64,000 bases of DNA from Mastigamoeba balamuthi (Eukaryota > Evosea > Mastigamoebida > Mastigamoebidae). A program made the position numbers and the translations under genes. Shown piece by piece: positions 32,487 to 43,505 of this stretch. The DNA is taken from NCBI GenBank assembly GCA_902651635.1, contig CACRSC010000065.1:20153-84152 (forward strand), read 5' to 3'. Positions within the stretch are counted from its first letter, which is position 1. Every line of letters starts with the position of its first letter. The notes below the pieces were generated by a model. The model was not told the DNA's origin, searched no databases, and was given only the letters and a program-made list of their open reading frames with translations.

Positions 32487-35400
32487 ATGACGGGCAACAA
32501 CGCCGACAACGCTCTGACGGCCGAGCTGCAGGGCGACGGCGCCACCGTGCTCGTGCGCTGGTCGCTGCGCTCGGTGGCGCGCGGCAGCTCCGACTGGGTG
32601 GCGCTGTACCGCAGCCCGGGCGACGCCACGTCCAACTACGGGCCCTACACCTACTCGTGCTACGGCACGTGGGCCGACGACACGCACGGCTCTGCCACCA
32701 TCAGCGGATGCGCGGGCCACGTGGAGGCCCGCTACATGAGGTGCACACAGATCCTCGCGGCCACCACGGGGCGGCCATTGCTCTTTTCTCTTGTTTTGGT
32801 AACATTCCCTCGGTGGGGGATTCGATTGAATCTGGACACAAGATTCAACCCTTTAATAATCAATTGATTTCCACTGATTTTCTCGATCCGTAGTGGTGGA
32901 GGCTACACAGATGTATGCAGGGCTCCAATCGTTCCCGCCGGCAGCGCGGCGCCACCCGAGGCGGCTGCCCCACAAGCGCGGGCAGCTCCGACTGATTGCT
33001 GCGCCCTCGGGGGCGGCAGACACCACTGCAAGGGCCGAGCACACGGCTGCAGCGGAGGGTCGCTCTGGGGCACAAACATCTACACGAGCGACTCCAACCG
33101 CTGCGCAGCCGCCCTGCATTGCGGAGCCATAGGCCCCGATGGTGGCGACTTCACCGTCAACGAGGGCCTTCCGGGCCTGCCCGCCTACCCAGGCAGCGCA
33201 AGCAACGGGGTCACCTCGGGCTCCTATGGTCCCTACTCGGGCTCCATCATGGTCCTTCCCGTCTCGGACCCACAGGCCTCCGCCCCAGCAGCAGCTCCAG
33301 CAGCAGCAGCAGCGCCAGCAGTGGTCGCGCCAGCAGTGCCACAGCAGCAGTGCGGGCCACGGGGGGACAACAAGTACTTCTGCAAGGGGCAGCGCGGAGG
33401 TTGTAGCGGGGGCTACGTCTACGGCAGCGACCTGTACGCCAAGGGATCCAACCTCTGCAGCGCCGCGCTGCACTGCGGGGCAGTGGGGCCCGAAGGCGGC
33501 GAGTTCCTCGTAGAGGACGGCCTCCCCGGGCAGCGAACCTACCCGTCCGCAGAGCGCAACGGCGTCACGACGTCGTACAGCGGCGCCTGCGACTCCTCTA
33601 TCCGTATCCACCGAGCCGACTCGAAGGAGTTCGTTCAGATACCCGATTCTGTCGCGCAGGATGCTCTGGCTGGCAACGTTGCTGCCGTCGTCTCCGCACT
33701 GGCATCCAACACTGCGCTGGCGAAGGCATCTCGGGCACTCGCGGACACTGGCAGGCGCGCCACACTTCTGTCGCACGTCGTGTGGAACCCCGGGGGCGAG
33801 GACCGCGCGGCGGCAGTGCAAGCACTGGTGGACGCCGGGGCGGATCACATGGCAGGGCCTCTGGCAGACTGCGAACCAGAGAGGGTCTGGGGCGGTGATG
33901 GCAAGAGCTGCCTGGCCCTCTCTCGCGCTATTCGCAGCAGCCACTGGTCCTCTGTCCGGATACTTGCAGCGCTGCTCGACAAGTCCCGTGAGAAACCCCA
34001 GTTCGCTGCGTGCGCCGAAGACGCGGTGCATCACGCGGTGGGCTGCACGAAGGCGGCGCCAGACGAGGCCTGGGCTCCGATAGAGCCGCTGTGGACTGGA
34101 GTCGCGTGGTACGCGAAGTGCGACAAGGTGTGGAAGCACGCATTCTACAGGATCACCGAGAGCAAGCCCGACAGCTTCTGCGCAGCGGCCATCCGCGGGT
34201 TCTGTGTCGAAGCACGGGCGAGGCTTCCGGCGGGCACCAACAACCTCTGGGGATCCGCTATGGTCTCAGAGGAGCACTACGCGATGATCCTCGGTCTCAT
34301 GCGCAAGCATCGTGTGCGCGCGGTCTTCGAGGCGACACGCCAGTGCGGCCCTGTGTATGCCAGCGGTCTCGTCGAGGCGGCGCTGCGGCAGTCAAAGGAT
34401 CAGAAGGACCGCACCTCTGCGGACCTCTGGTCTTACGTTTGCGCGTGTCGCGATGTCCTGGGCGGCGACCTCAAGAGCGACGCCACGACGCCACAGGACG
34501 TTGCCGAGTCATGGGGCGCCATGTTGGCTCCGCTGCGCCGCTGGTTGACCCCTCAGCAATGCCGGGAGGCCTACAATGTGGGTATGGGTACCTCGTGGTG
34601 GCGCACGCAGATCGCCAAGCATGGGCTCGAGCGCCACTGCGCTCTGCTCGCCGCTGAGCTCGACGCCGACGCCAGCTCTGTTGCTGATGCGCTGCCGCCA
34701 GTACCGTGGTACAAGGACTGGTGCCAAGAGTTCGTACCGTATGCCCTCGTCTGCGCGCGCAAGCAGTCCGACTCCTTTTGCGCACGTGCCATCCGCGACT
34801 TCTGTGCGACGCGCGTAGCCGCAGAGGGCGCCCACGGCGATGTCTTCAGCCGCGCAGAGATCCCCAAGGTCCTGTGGGAATTTGTGCTCACGCACCGCGT
34901 GTGGGCGGCCCTCGAGGTGCTCCGGTGTGCGGGCGAGGAAGCAGACAGACTCATGCACCAGATCCTCGAGTATCCGCACGACAGCGAGGCCGTCGCCCGC
35001 GACTCGGTCGTTCCGTTCCTGAAGCAGTGCCGTGCGGTCCTCGCTTCGACACTAGCGGACTCCGAGAAGGCCAAAGCGATCGCCGAGCCCTGGGGCGCTC
35101 TGCTGCACGCCGTCAGCACCGCGAAGAACGTACCCGAGGACGAGTGGGCAGCAACTGCGAGTCTAGGCGAGGGCGCCGCGTGGTGGAAGGACCAGATGGC
35201 CAAACGCTCGATGGGCCTCACATACGCTGCCATCGCTGCTCGCCATGGAGCCGGCGAGGGAGCCAGCGCTGTTCTCGACGGCGCCGTCGCGTGGGAGAAG
35301 AAGCCCGACGAGTGGTCCACGTATGTGTGCACGTGCGCAGAGAAGCAGTCGGACGCCTTCTGCGCCAAGGCCGTGCGCGACTTCTTATCCCGCGTCGACG

Positions 35401-38400
35401 ACTGCGCGCACTGCCGGGTCTCCTGGAATGTCGTCGTCGAGGCGCTCGTGCTGCACCGTAGGCCCTGGGCGCTTCTCGAGCTCTCGGGAGACAAGCGCAC
35501 CCCGCCTCGTGTCTTCGAGAACGCGATGCTCCTCGACAAGGTCCAGGGGGCGCCTAATGCGCTCCGGGACCTGCTCAGCGACATCACAACCGCGATTGTT
35601 CCCGAGCTGGCCAAAAAGGACCTCTACGGGGTCTTCGCTGCACTCGTGGAGGTTCTGGTCCCTGTTGCCTCGGACCAGGAGCTCGTCGCGCTTGTGCGCG
35701 CGGCCGATTGTCCCAAACTGCGCTCAGAGCTCACAACCCGCGACCTCCTCCTCAAGGCGCTTCTCAAGGACAGCAAAGTGCGCTTCAGAAACCTGTGCAC
35801 TACCTCACATGTGTCGCTCTTCCTCCCAGACGAGGTTTGTGGACTACCTTATCTCCATTGGAGTCCTGGAAAAGGAGAGACCACCGGTGAGGCGCAGCGC
35901 ATGGGCGATGCTGTGCGACAGGGCTCTGGGGTGCACGCGCGAGGACCTGCGGCTCGCTCTGCGCGTTGTCGACCACTTTGTGCGCCCAGAGGACATCGCC
36001 GAGCTCAACGCCCCCGACGAGGCCGCACGGCGCCGCCAGCAGTACGGTCAGCCCTGCCGTAGTACTGTCTACAGGATTGCTCTGCTGTCTCGCGACGTGC
36101 ATGGTTTCCACTGGAGCGGAGCCGTCAAAGACCTCGAAGCCGCCACCGATTTTGAGTGGTCCGCTTTCCACGGCTCCGAGCGTCGGTCGCTGCTCCACGC
36201 GGCCGCCGAGGAGGACGGCGACACCGCTCAGGAGCTTCTCGCTGCTGCGCTGCGCCACAAGGCCCCCATCACAGCGCAGGACCGCAACGGCCGCACGCCC
36301 GTGCACGTTGCCTCAGCGCACTCGGCAAAGAGGTTGCGCGAGCTGCTCAAGGCCGGCGGGTCCCACGAGGCGTTCGACGGCAACGGTCACAACGCTCTTC
36401 ATACTGCAGTGGCCGCGGGTCAGCACGAGTGTGCAGCGGTTCTCGTCGAGGCCGGTGCCCGCGTCAACGCTCCAGGGACCGACGGCCGAACTGCGCTGCA
36501 CACCGCCGCTGCCATAGCGGACGAAGCTGCGGCAAAGATGCTCCTCGGCAACGGTGCCTCCGTGTCAGTTGCCGACAGGAGCGGCGACTCCCCACTGCAT
36601 GCCGCGTGCGCGTCAGAGTCCGCCGAGCGCGCGGCCGCGGTTGCCGCCTTGCTGATGAGCAACGGGGCGGACTGCAACAAGAAGGGGGCGAAGGGGCGTC
36701 TGCCGCTGCACTGCGCGTGCGTTGCCGGCTCGCAGGCGCTTGTCTCGGCGGTCGCCGAGCACACGGGCGACCTCAACGTAGCCGACGAAGATGGAAGCAC
36801 CGCACTGCTGCTCGCGTGTTCAGGCTCGGGCAACGGCGTCGCGGACCTCATGCGCGCGGGCGCCGACCCCGAGATTGCCGACAACTCGGGACTCGTACCG
36901 CTGGTGGCTGCTCTGCGCAGGTCTGCACGCGCCGAGGAGGTCGCTCTGGCCCTGCTCGAGGCGGGAGCCAAGCCCACCGCACGCAGTGGGTCCCCTACGA
37001 CTCCCCTCCACGTTGCGGTGTCTGCTGGGCTCCTGCAAGCTGCGCAGGCACTAATGGCCAAGGGGGCGCCCGTCGACAGTGTGGACGAGCACAGGGAGAC
37101 TGCGTTGCACGCGGCAGCACGCGTGGGCCACGTCAAGATCGTCACCGCGCTGCTGGAGCACGGGGCCAAATGCCTCGCGGCCTCAGAAACCCGCAAGCTG
37201 CCGATGCACGTGGCACAGGCAGCGGGCCACGAGCAGTGCGCCGCGCTGCTGCTGGAGCGCACCATCGACGAGATGATGAGCGCCGGTGCCGAGGGTGCTG
37301 CTGTCGAGGCGCTCGAGTTCGACGCGGAGACGACGCGAAGGGTTGCCGAGGCGCTGCGTGGCAAGAGCGGTGACCCCGCACAGGGCATGCGCATCGCCGC
37401 GCAGCTCGGGCTGGCGGACCTCGTCGCGCACTTCCTCTCCAAGGGCGTCGCCCCCAACTCCACCGACAAGAGCGGAACCACAGCGCTACACTGTGCGTGC
37501 AGGGCCGCGCGCAAGGACGTTGTAGCACTGCTGCTCCGCAGCAAGGCCAGCGCCAAGCTCGCGACGAAAGACACGGGATCCACTCCGCTGCACGACGCCT
37601 GCCTCGCTGGCTCTTCGGAAATAGCTGCAATGCTGCTGGCCGCCGGAGCGCCTGCCGGGCTGGCAGCCCGCGACGGCTCCACTCCGCTGCACAGCGCAGC
37701 GGCGGGCGGCAGCGCTGAGTGCGTGCGCGTTCTCGTGCAGGCCAGAGCAGAGGTGGGCGCCAAAACGGCGTCGGGCAGAACAGCTCTGTCAGTCGCCGCG
37801 GAGCACGCGGTGCCCGAGGTGGTCAAGGCGCTGCTCGACGCTGGGCTGAGCCCCAAGGGCGACAAGGACTCCACGGGCATGTCTCCGCTGCTGTACGCTG
37901 TAACAGTGGGAGCCACAAAGGCCGTGGAGCTGCTGCTGCAGAGCAGTGCGGATCCCAACGAGACTGCGCCGGACGGCAAGCCTTGCCTCGTGACGAGCGC
38001 GCAGGCGGGGCACTGGGACGTTCTGCGCGCTCTTCTCGCCGCAAAGGCCGATCCGAACGCTCCCGCAGCCCGCAGCGGACAAATGGCGCTCTTCTGCGCT
38101 GTGCACATGCGCGAGGACGCCCCGGAGGATGTCGTGGTCTCGCTGCTGCAGTCCGGCGCCCGTCCGGACGCCACACCCTCGGAGCCCTACCCCAAGCGCA
38201 GCACTCTGGCGCACTGCGTCAGCAGGGCCATGTGGGCGGCAGTTGCGGAGCTGTGCAAGGCCGGGGCGGACGCTTCGCGTGCGTACGCGGACGGGCTGAC
38301 ACCGCTGCACCTCGCGTGCGCGGGAGACGCGGGGGACGAGGCCCTCGCGCTGGTGCTCGGGCGCCCGCTGCTCATCAACGCCCGCGATCCGCAGGGCTAC

Positions 38401-41183
38401 ACGCCTCTCAGCAGGTGCCGCACGTGGACCTCCGTCGCGCTTCTGTTGCGACACGGAGCCGATGCTGCGTCCCGGACGCCCACTGGAGTTCCCGCGGAGA
38501 CTGTTCGCTCGCTCGAGGCTGCCCTGCTTATCGTCCTGCTCGCCGAGTTCGACCGCAAGAAGCCGCCCGCGAGGCCAGAGCCCGCGTGGCAGGCCATCAC
38601 CGCGCTGCTCGGTTGTTCTGGTGCCTCGGGGGCTGCGTTGTCTCTCGGAAAGGGGGCCCTGGCGGTCCAGACGTCTGAGTTGCACATCGCGGCAAGGGGA
38701 GGAGACCTCGCGGTCGTCCGGCAGGCGCTGACGGTCTGCGGGCCCTCCGGAGTTGTTGCTGACGACTTCCTAGGCAACACGCCGCTGCACTACGCGTGCC
38801 GTTGGGGCCACGCCGACGCGGCGCTGCTGTTGCTCAACGCGATGGCCTCCGAGCCTAAGCAGCTCCTCGCGGCGGCCGCACGCTCCAACAGCGAGGGCCG
38901 CTCGGCCGTCGAGTACGCGCTGGACTCGGAGATGCCCTCGGTCGTGCAGCAGCTCCTGTCGCTGGGCCTTCCGTGCAGAGAGCTCATGCGCGTGGGCTTC
39001 GCGTCGGTGGCCGCGTGCGACGCCGTGTGCAGGTGGCAGGTCGCCAGGCTCGCAGAGACCGCGCGGGCCACGCAGGGCAAGGCGTTCACGGACCCCGACT
39101 TCGCGCCGAGCGACCAGAGCGTTTGGCGGAACCCCGGGAAGAGCCACCCGCGGGACATTCAGGCGCCCGAGCAGTGGCAGCGCATACACGAGCGCAAGGG
39201 CTGGTGGAATTGTATGGCGAGACAATGGAGTTCCACGACATCGAGCAGGGCGGCATCGGCACGTGCTACCTGCTCGCCACCGTCGCCGCGCTCGTCGTCG
39301 GCGACCCCGCGTTCGTGCGCACGCAGATCTTCTACGCGTTCGACAACGTGCCCGACGCCGGCGCTCTGGGCATACACTCGCTGCGCCTGCACAACGACTG
39401 CGGCCGCGCCGTCTTCGTGACGCTGGACGACTGCGTCCCCTGCGGGTCCACCAAGCGCAAGGGCGACACGGAGCCCCGCGTGCAGCCGATCTACGCGTGG
39501 ACGCGCCAGCGCGACGTGTGGTACGTGTCTCTCATCGAGAAGGCCTTTGCCAAGCTGCACGGCTGCTACGAGGCCATCGACGGCGGCGTCGAGCGCTACG
39601 CCAAGGAGTGCCTGACGGCCGGCACCTCGGCCTCTCTGGCTCTCGACTCGTGGGAGATGCGCGTCGAGCGGGCGCGCGGGACGCTGTGGTCCCGCGTGTC
39701 GGCGATGCTGAGCAACCCGGGGCACATGACGCACCTGCTGACGTGCAGCATCGACGGCGGCGCCGAGAAGCGCGCGGCGGAGGTGGGGCTGATCAGCGGC
39801 CACGCGTACACGGTGCTGGGCTGCGTGTGCCTGGCGCGCAGGTACCACCTCGTGCGCCTGCTGAACCCCTACGGCGACGACGAGTGGAAGGGCTGCTGGT
39901 CCGACTACGACACCAAGTCCTGGACGCCCAAGCTCCGCGAGCAGGCCGGGCTGCCCGCAGACTCCCAGCAGCGCTGCGACGACGGCACCTTCTTCATCGA
40001 GTTCGAGACCGACTTCCTGCGGTTCTTCACGTCGATCGACATCTGCTCGTTCGAGCGCTGCTCGCAGTCGCCGGCGTCCGAGGGCTCCGCTGCCCTGCGT
40101 GCGGCGCGCATCTACTCGTCCGCGGTGCCCTGCGACCCCGCGACGGTGCTGGCGCTGCGGCTGAGCTGCTCGGGGCTCGTCGTGGCGACGGTGATGCAGC
40201 AGACGGCGTCGGCGACCGACGTGGCCGCGGACGAGGTCACGCTGGTGCTGGGGTACCTGCCGGCGGACCAGTACGACGTGCGCGAGCGCGACGACGGCAG
40301 CGGGGCCCTCGAGAAGGTCGTCCTGTACGAGCACAGCGCCGCGGACGTGGTCGCGCGGCACATGCTGCTGCTGGGCCGCGTGCGGCCGACGCAGGACAAG
40401 CACGCCAGCGTCGAGGCCTGGGTGCCCGCCGACGTGCTGGCGACCACGCAGAGCGTCGTGGTGCTCGCGCTGCTGTACAGGCCGGCGGGCGAGGGCTCGG
40501 CAACGTGCAAGGGGCTCACGCTGACGGTCACACTGTCGCCCGAGCCCGGGGCCGAGAAGACGAGCGAGGCCAGCGAGGTCGTCGTCGCGACGCTGGGGCA
40601 GCGGACAGAGGGCGACGGCGAGCAGCGCGAGACCGCGAACGCAACGACGCAGGGCCACGCTCCAGCAATCCGCAGGGGCAAGAAGTGGTACGCAGACGAC
40701 GAGGAGGACAGCATCGTGGACAACGCTCGGGCCAAGGGGCCACAGGGGCAACAGCAGCAGCAACAACAGCAACAACAGGCAGCACTCGAGGAGCGCCTAC
40801 GGGCGCTGGAACAGAAGATGACGGCGCTGGAGCACGCTGCAGGGTCGCCGACAGCAGCCAAGAGGCAGCAACAGCCGGACAAGGGCAGCGACGTGAAGCT
40901 GCCGATGCTGTCCGATAGGTCCGGGTCCAGCAGCGACCTCGCAACCAGGACGCGGGCGCTGGAACAGCGCGTAGCAGCTGCGGAGAGCGCCGTGGTAGCA
41001 GCGCCAGCAGCAGCGCGCAAGACAGCGAGAAAGGACGGGCCGTCGGCGCCGGACGGCAACAGCGCGGGCCTCACGGCGACGGCAGCGGCGGTGGCGCGCA
41101 TGACTTCGAACAGTAAGCTGAGGCAACAGCACAAGGCAGCGGGCAACGAGGAGCTAAAGCTGCCAGCACTGCCACACAAGTGA
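32487..41183 (+). CDS. Giant LCCL - novel repeat - ankyrin - calpain-like protein
   Basis: About 2,830 aa from exons 32487-32740, 32894-35777 and 35830 onward. Domains in order: a beta-sandwich (WVALYRSPGD, GHVEARYM), two LCCL-like domains (HHCKGRAHGCSGGSLWGTNI... and CKGQRGGCSGGYVYGSDLYA...NLCSAALHCGAVGPEGGEF), about three 190-aa helical repeats marked by K-x-SD-x-FCA-x-A[IV]RDF (34141-35760), some 18-20 ankyrin repeats (about 36180-38960), and a calpain-like core: IEQGGIGTCYLLA (Cys), LISGHAYTVLG (His), LLNPYGDDEWKGCWSD (Asn). A domain-III-like part and a Gln-rich coiled coil end in KLPALPHK. All three catalytic residues are present, so it may be an active intracellular cysteine protease. 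At about 39200 the frame changes by one base with no intron of fitting length visible, so a sequencing error or real break is possible. Confidence 0.8.
35778..35829 (+). other. 52-nt intron that resolves an apparent frame break
   Basis: AAA|GTGCGC at the donor and CTTCCTCCCAG|ACG at the acceptor. Removing 52 nt joins the repeat region to the frame that carries RFVDYLISIGVLEKE and the ankyrin repeats. The length matches other short introns here (52 nt in the glycoside hydrolase gene). Confidence 0.75.
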
Positions 41184-41235
41184 CAATCCAACAAACCGCT
41201 TGCCGAGAGATGTCACTATTGATTGGGATGCACAC

Positions 41236-42081
41236 CTACTGATCAACGGCTTTGTTGATGATGTCCTCTATCAATCTCCTCTCTTGGTCGTCGACACCCA
41301 TCTTGGCCAACAAGGAAAGGAAGGTCTCGTCGTGCTCTCTTTCCATCATCAGAATCTCCCTCTTCTTGGCTGCAATATCTGCCTTCTTGGCCAGGTGTTT
41401 CACGGTCTCCTCGATCAGTATTGCACTTCTTGGAACACCTTCCCAAGGTTCCTGTGGCTGCAGCCGTTGTTGGACCTGTTGGACCTGTTGAGCCTGCTGG
41501 GCCTGCTCGACCTGCTCGACCTGTTGGGCCTGCTGGACCTGCTCGACCTGTTGGGCCTGCTGGACCTGCTCGGCCTGTTGGGCTTGCTGGGCCTGCTCAG
41601 CTTGCAGGCGTTGTTGGGCCTGCTGAAGAGGCTGTGGCTGCTGGGGATGCTGAGCGTGATGGGGATGCTTGGGTTGCTTGGGCTGCTGAGCATGCCGGGG
41701 CTGCTGGGGCTGCCTGCTACGCAGGATGCCGATTACTGTTTTGCCTTTTCTCCTGCCCGGAGCCATGGCACACCACTCGATGGCCGCCTCCAGAGTGAGG
41801 CTGTAGAGATCACGCCTGTTCCAGTTTTTCCCCATGGATCCCCCACGCAAGCAGGTCCAGTCGACGCCCTCTATACAGTCGAGGCTAAGTGGGTGTTGCG
41901 GTACTGTCGAGCGCTCACCCTTGAAGTTCAGCTTGAGCTTGCGGAGGGCGTTGTCCTTCCTGGTGTAGCCCACCAGAGGCCACAGCTCGTCGATATCGAC
42001 GGGCCGCGCCTCCTTTGACTGCGCCCACTGGGCTGCAAGGGACTCGAGGCGCGCGAGTTTCTGGTGAGCGGTGGTGGACAT
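41236..42081 (-). CDS. MSV199/phage-antirepressor-like protein with Gln-rich coiled coil
   Basis: A single uninterrupted frame of 281 aa. Residues about 25-60 (DIDELWPLVGYTRKDNALRK) and 90-115 (LYSLTLEAAIEWCAMAPGRR) match the layout of MSV199/AntA-type DNA-binding domains known from large DNA viruses and phages, in which a helix with VGYxxKxNA is followed by a strand-helix with LTLExAxExCMMAxxxKG. The centre is a long Gln/Ala/Val coiled coil of QQAQQVEQV units (complement of 41460-41640), and the C-terminus is a charged helix (KREILMMEREHDETFLSLLA). It sits between the calpain gene and a broken copy of it. AATATC lies 96 bp upstream. The viral origin is inference; the gene looks whole. Its role is unknown, possibly DNA binding. 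Confidence 0.6.
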   Translation of the reverse strand: MSTTAHQKLARLESLAAQWAQSKEARPVDIDELWPLVGYTRKDNALRKLKLNFKGERSTVPQHPLSLDCIEGVDWTCLRGGSMGKNWNRRDLYSLTLEAAIEWCAMAPGRRKGKTVIGILRSRQPQQPRHAQQPKQPKHPHHAQHPQQPQPLQQAQQRLQAEQAQQAQQAEQVQQAQQVEQVQQAQQVEQVEQAQQAQQVQQVQQRLQPQEPWEGVPRSAILIEETVKHLAKKADIAAKKREILMMEREHDETFLSLLAKMGVDDQERRLIEDIINKAVDQ

Positions 42082-42176
42082 CGAGCCACGGGGGACTCGC
42101 CGGTTGGCGTGAGGGGGTTGAAAAACCTAGTGAAGTCCCCCACAGTGTGCAACGTCACGGTAGATAAGCCGCAGAT

Positions 42177-42182
42177 AATATC
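42177..42182. promoter_or_regulatory. AATATC word upstream of MSV199-like gene
   Basis: The hexamer lies 96 bp before the minus-strand ATG at 42081, where it reads GATATT in the sense of that gene. Confidence 0.3.
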
Positions 42183-42264
42183 CTGGTTTCCATTTGACTC
42201 CTGTGCCGCCTGCCCCTGTCTTCATGGCTCACGCATTCGTCTGGCAGACTGGCCTGCGGTGCCC

Positions 42265-42308
42265 CTCAGGTAGAGAGCTTGTTTGCATGCTCGCGCTCCA
42301 GCGACCCG
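42265..42308 (+). repeat. Copied fragment of the VPS35L 3' end
   Basis: About 44 bp (CTCAGGTAGAGAGCTTGTTT onward) match 45279-45324, the last codons and stop of VPS35L, with few differences. The piece abuts the truncated calpain-gene copy, so the junction joins parts of two genes. Confidence 0.8.
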
Positions 42309-43190
42309 GCATATACTGCTGCTGGGCCGCGTGCGACCCACGCAGGACAAGCACGCCAGTGTCGAGGCCTGGGTGCCCGCCGACATGCTGGCGACCACGC
42401 AGGGCGTCGTGGTGCTCGCGCTGCTGTACAGGCCGGCGGGCGAGGGCTCGGCAACGTGCAAGGGGCTCACGCTGACGGTCACACTGTCGCCCGAGCCCGG
42501 GGCCGAGAAGACGAGCGAGGCCAGCGAGGTCGTCGTCGCGACGCTGGGGCAGCGAACATAGGGCGACGGCGAGCAGCGAGACCGCGAGCTACCTACGACG
42601 CAGGGCCACGCTCCCGCCATCCGCAGGGGCAAGAAATGGTCGCAGACGACGACGACGATAGCATTGTGGACAACACTCGGGCCAAGGGGTCACAGGTACA
42701 GCAGCCGCAGCAGCAAGCAGCTCTCGAGGAGCGCCTACGAGCGTTGGAGCAGAAGGTCACGCCGCTGGAGCACACAGGCGGATATCCTCCGGCATCTAAG
42801 CGGCAGCAGGACAAGGGAAACAGCGGCGGCAACTACGTCAAGCTGCCGATTCTGTCCGACAGGTCCGGGTCCAGCAGCGACCTCGCTGCCAGGACGCGTG
42901 CGCTGGAGCAGCGCGTGGCAGCCGCCGAGAGTGCGGCCGTGGCAGCGCCGGCAGCTGCGCGCAAGACAGCAAGGAAGGACGGACCACCGGNCCGAGAGTG
43001 CGGCCGTGGCAGCGCCGGCAGCTGCGCGCAAGACAGCAAGGAAGGACGGACCACCGGCGCCGGACAGCAGCACCGCTGGACTCACGGCGACGGCAGCGGT
43101 GGCGCGGATGACTTCGAACAGCAAGCTGAGACGGCAGCACAAAAGCCGCGGCCAACGAGGAGCTGAAGCTACCTGAGCTGCCCCACAAGT
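42304..43190 (+). pseudogene. Truncated copy of the calpain-like gene 3' end (copy 2)
   Basis: Matches the main gene from about 40361 to 41183: LLLGRVRPTQDKHASVEAWV through the Gln-rich coiled coil to the terminal L(P)xLPHK. It lacks everything upstream, including the catalytic domain. An in-frame stop follows VVVATLGQRT, where the main gene continues with EGDGEQ, and there are small length changes further on. At 42991 an unknown base is flanked by a duplicated 70-bp segment, which looks like an assembly gap. The 3' flank to 43505 is shared with the inverted copy at 61875-62210 but not with the main gene. Confidence 0.85.
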
Positions 43191-43505
43191 GAAGCTGTCC
43201 ACGTGGCAGCTCGCTGCAGGCACGGGTCAGAGCGGCAAAGGCGAGCTGACCAACAGTGCTCTATTGACGAAGAAAACCCATTGGCTGCAATTGCTTCCGA
43301 ATAATATCTTTGAAAGATTGCCATGCCGTGAGCTGAATCCGACACGCCGACCGCAAGTGACGGTTCTTACGTCCTACGAGCCCGCTTCCTAACGGTGGGA
43401 GGATTCCCTTTGGTTGGTTGGTTGACCCCTGGACGAATCCCCGGCGCTTCGTTCGGTTCTTTGCTGTTTGAGAAATAAATCCGTCGTATTGCATCTTGTT
43501 TCTCG
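43191..43505 (+). repeat. 3' flank shared with the inverted copy
   Basis: About 310 bp (TTCTTACGTCCTAC, CCTTTGGTTGGTTGG and an AATAAA at 43474-43479) are found, inverted, at 61875-62210. This was probably the 3' UTR of the gene copy that gave rise to both fragments. Confidence 0.8.

Noticed and set aside
33249-33360. Ala/Gln-rich segment as a separate low-complexity gene
   Set aside because: It is the linker between two LCCL-like domains in one continuous frame.
35778-35900. Apparent frameshift separating two genes
   Set aside because: A 52-nt intron with good GT and AG ends restores one frame, so it is counted as a single gene.
40740-40790. CAG/CAA repeat as a disease-type or mobile repeat
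   Set aside because: It encodes an ordinary Gln run of a coiled coil, as also seen in HSF and the polyQ protein.
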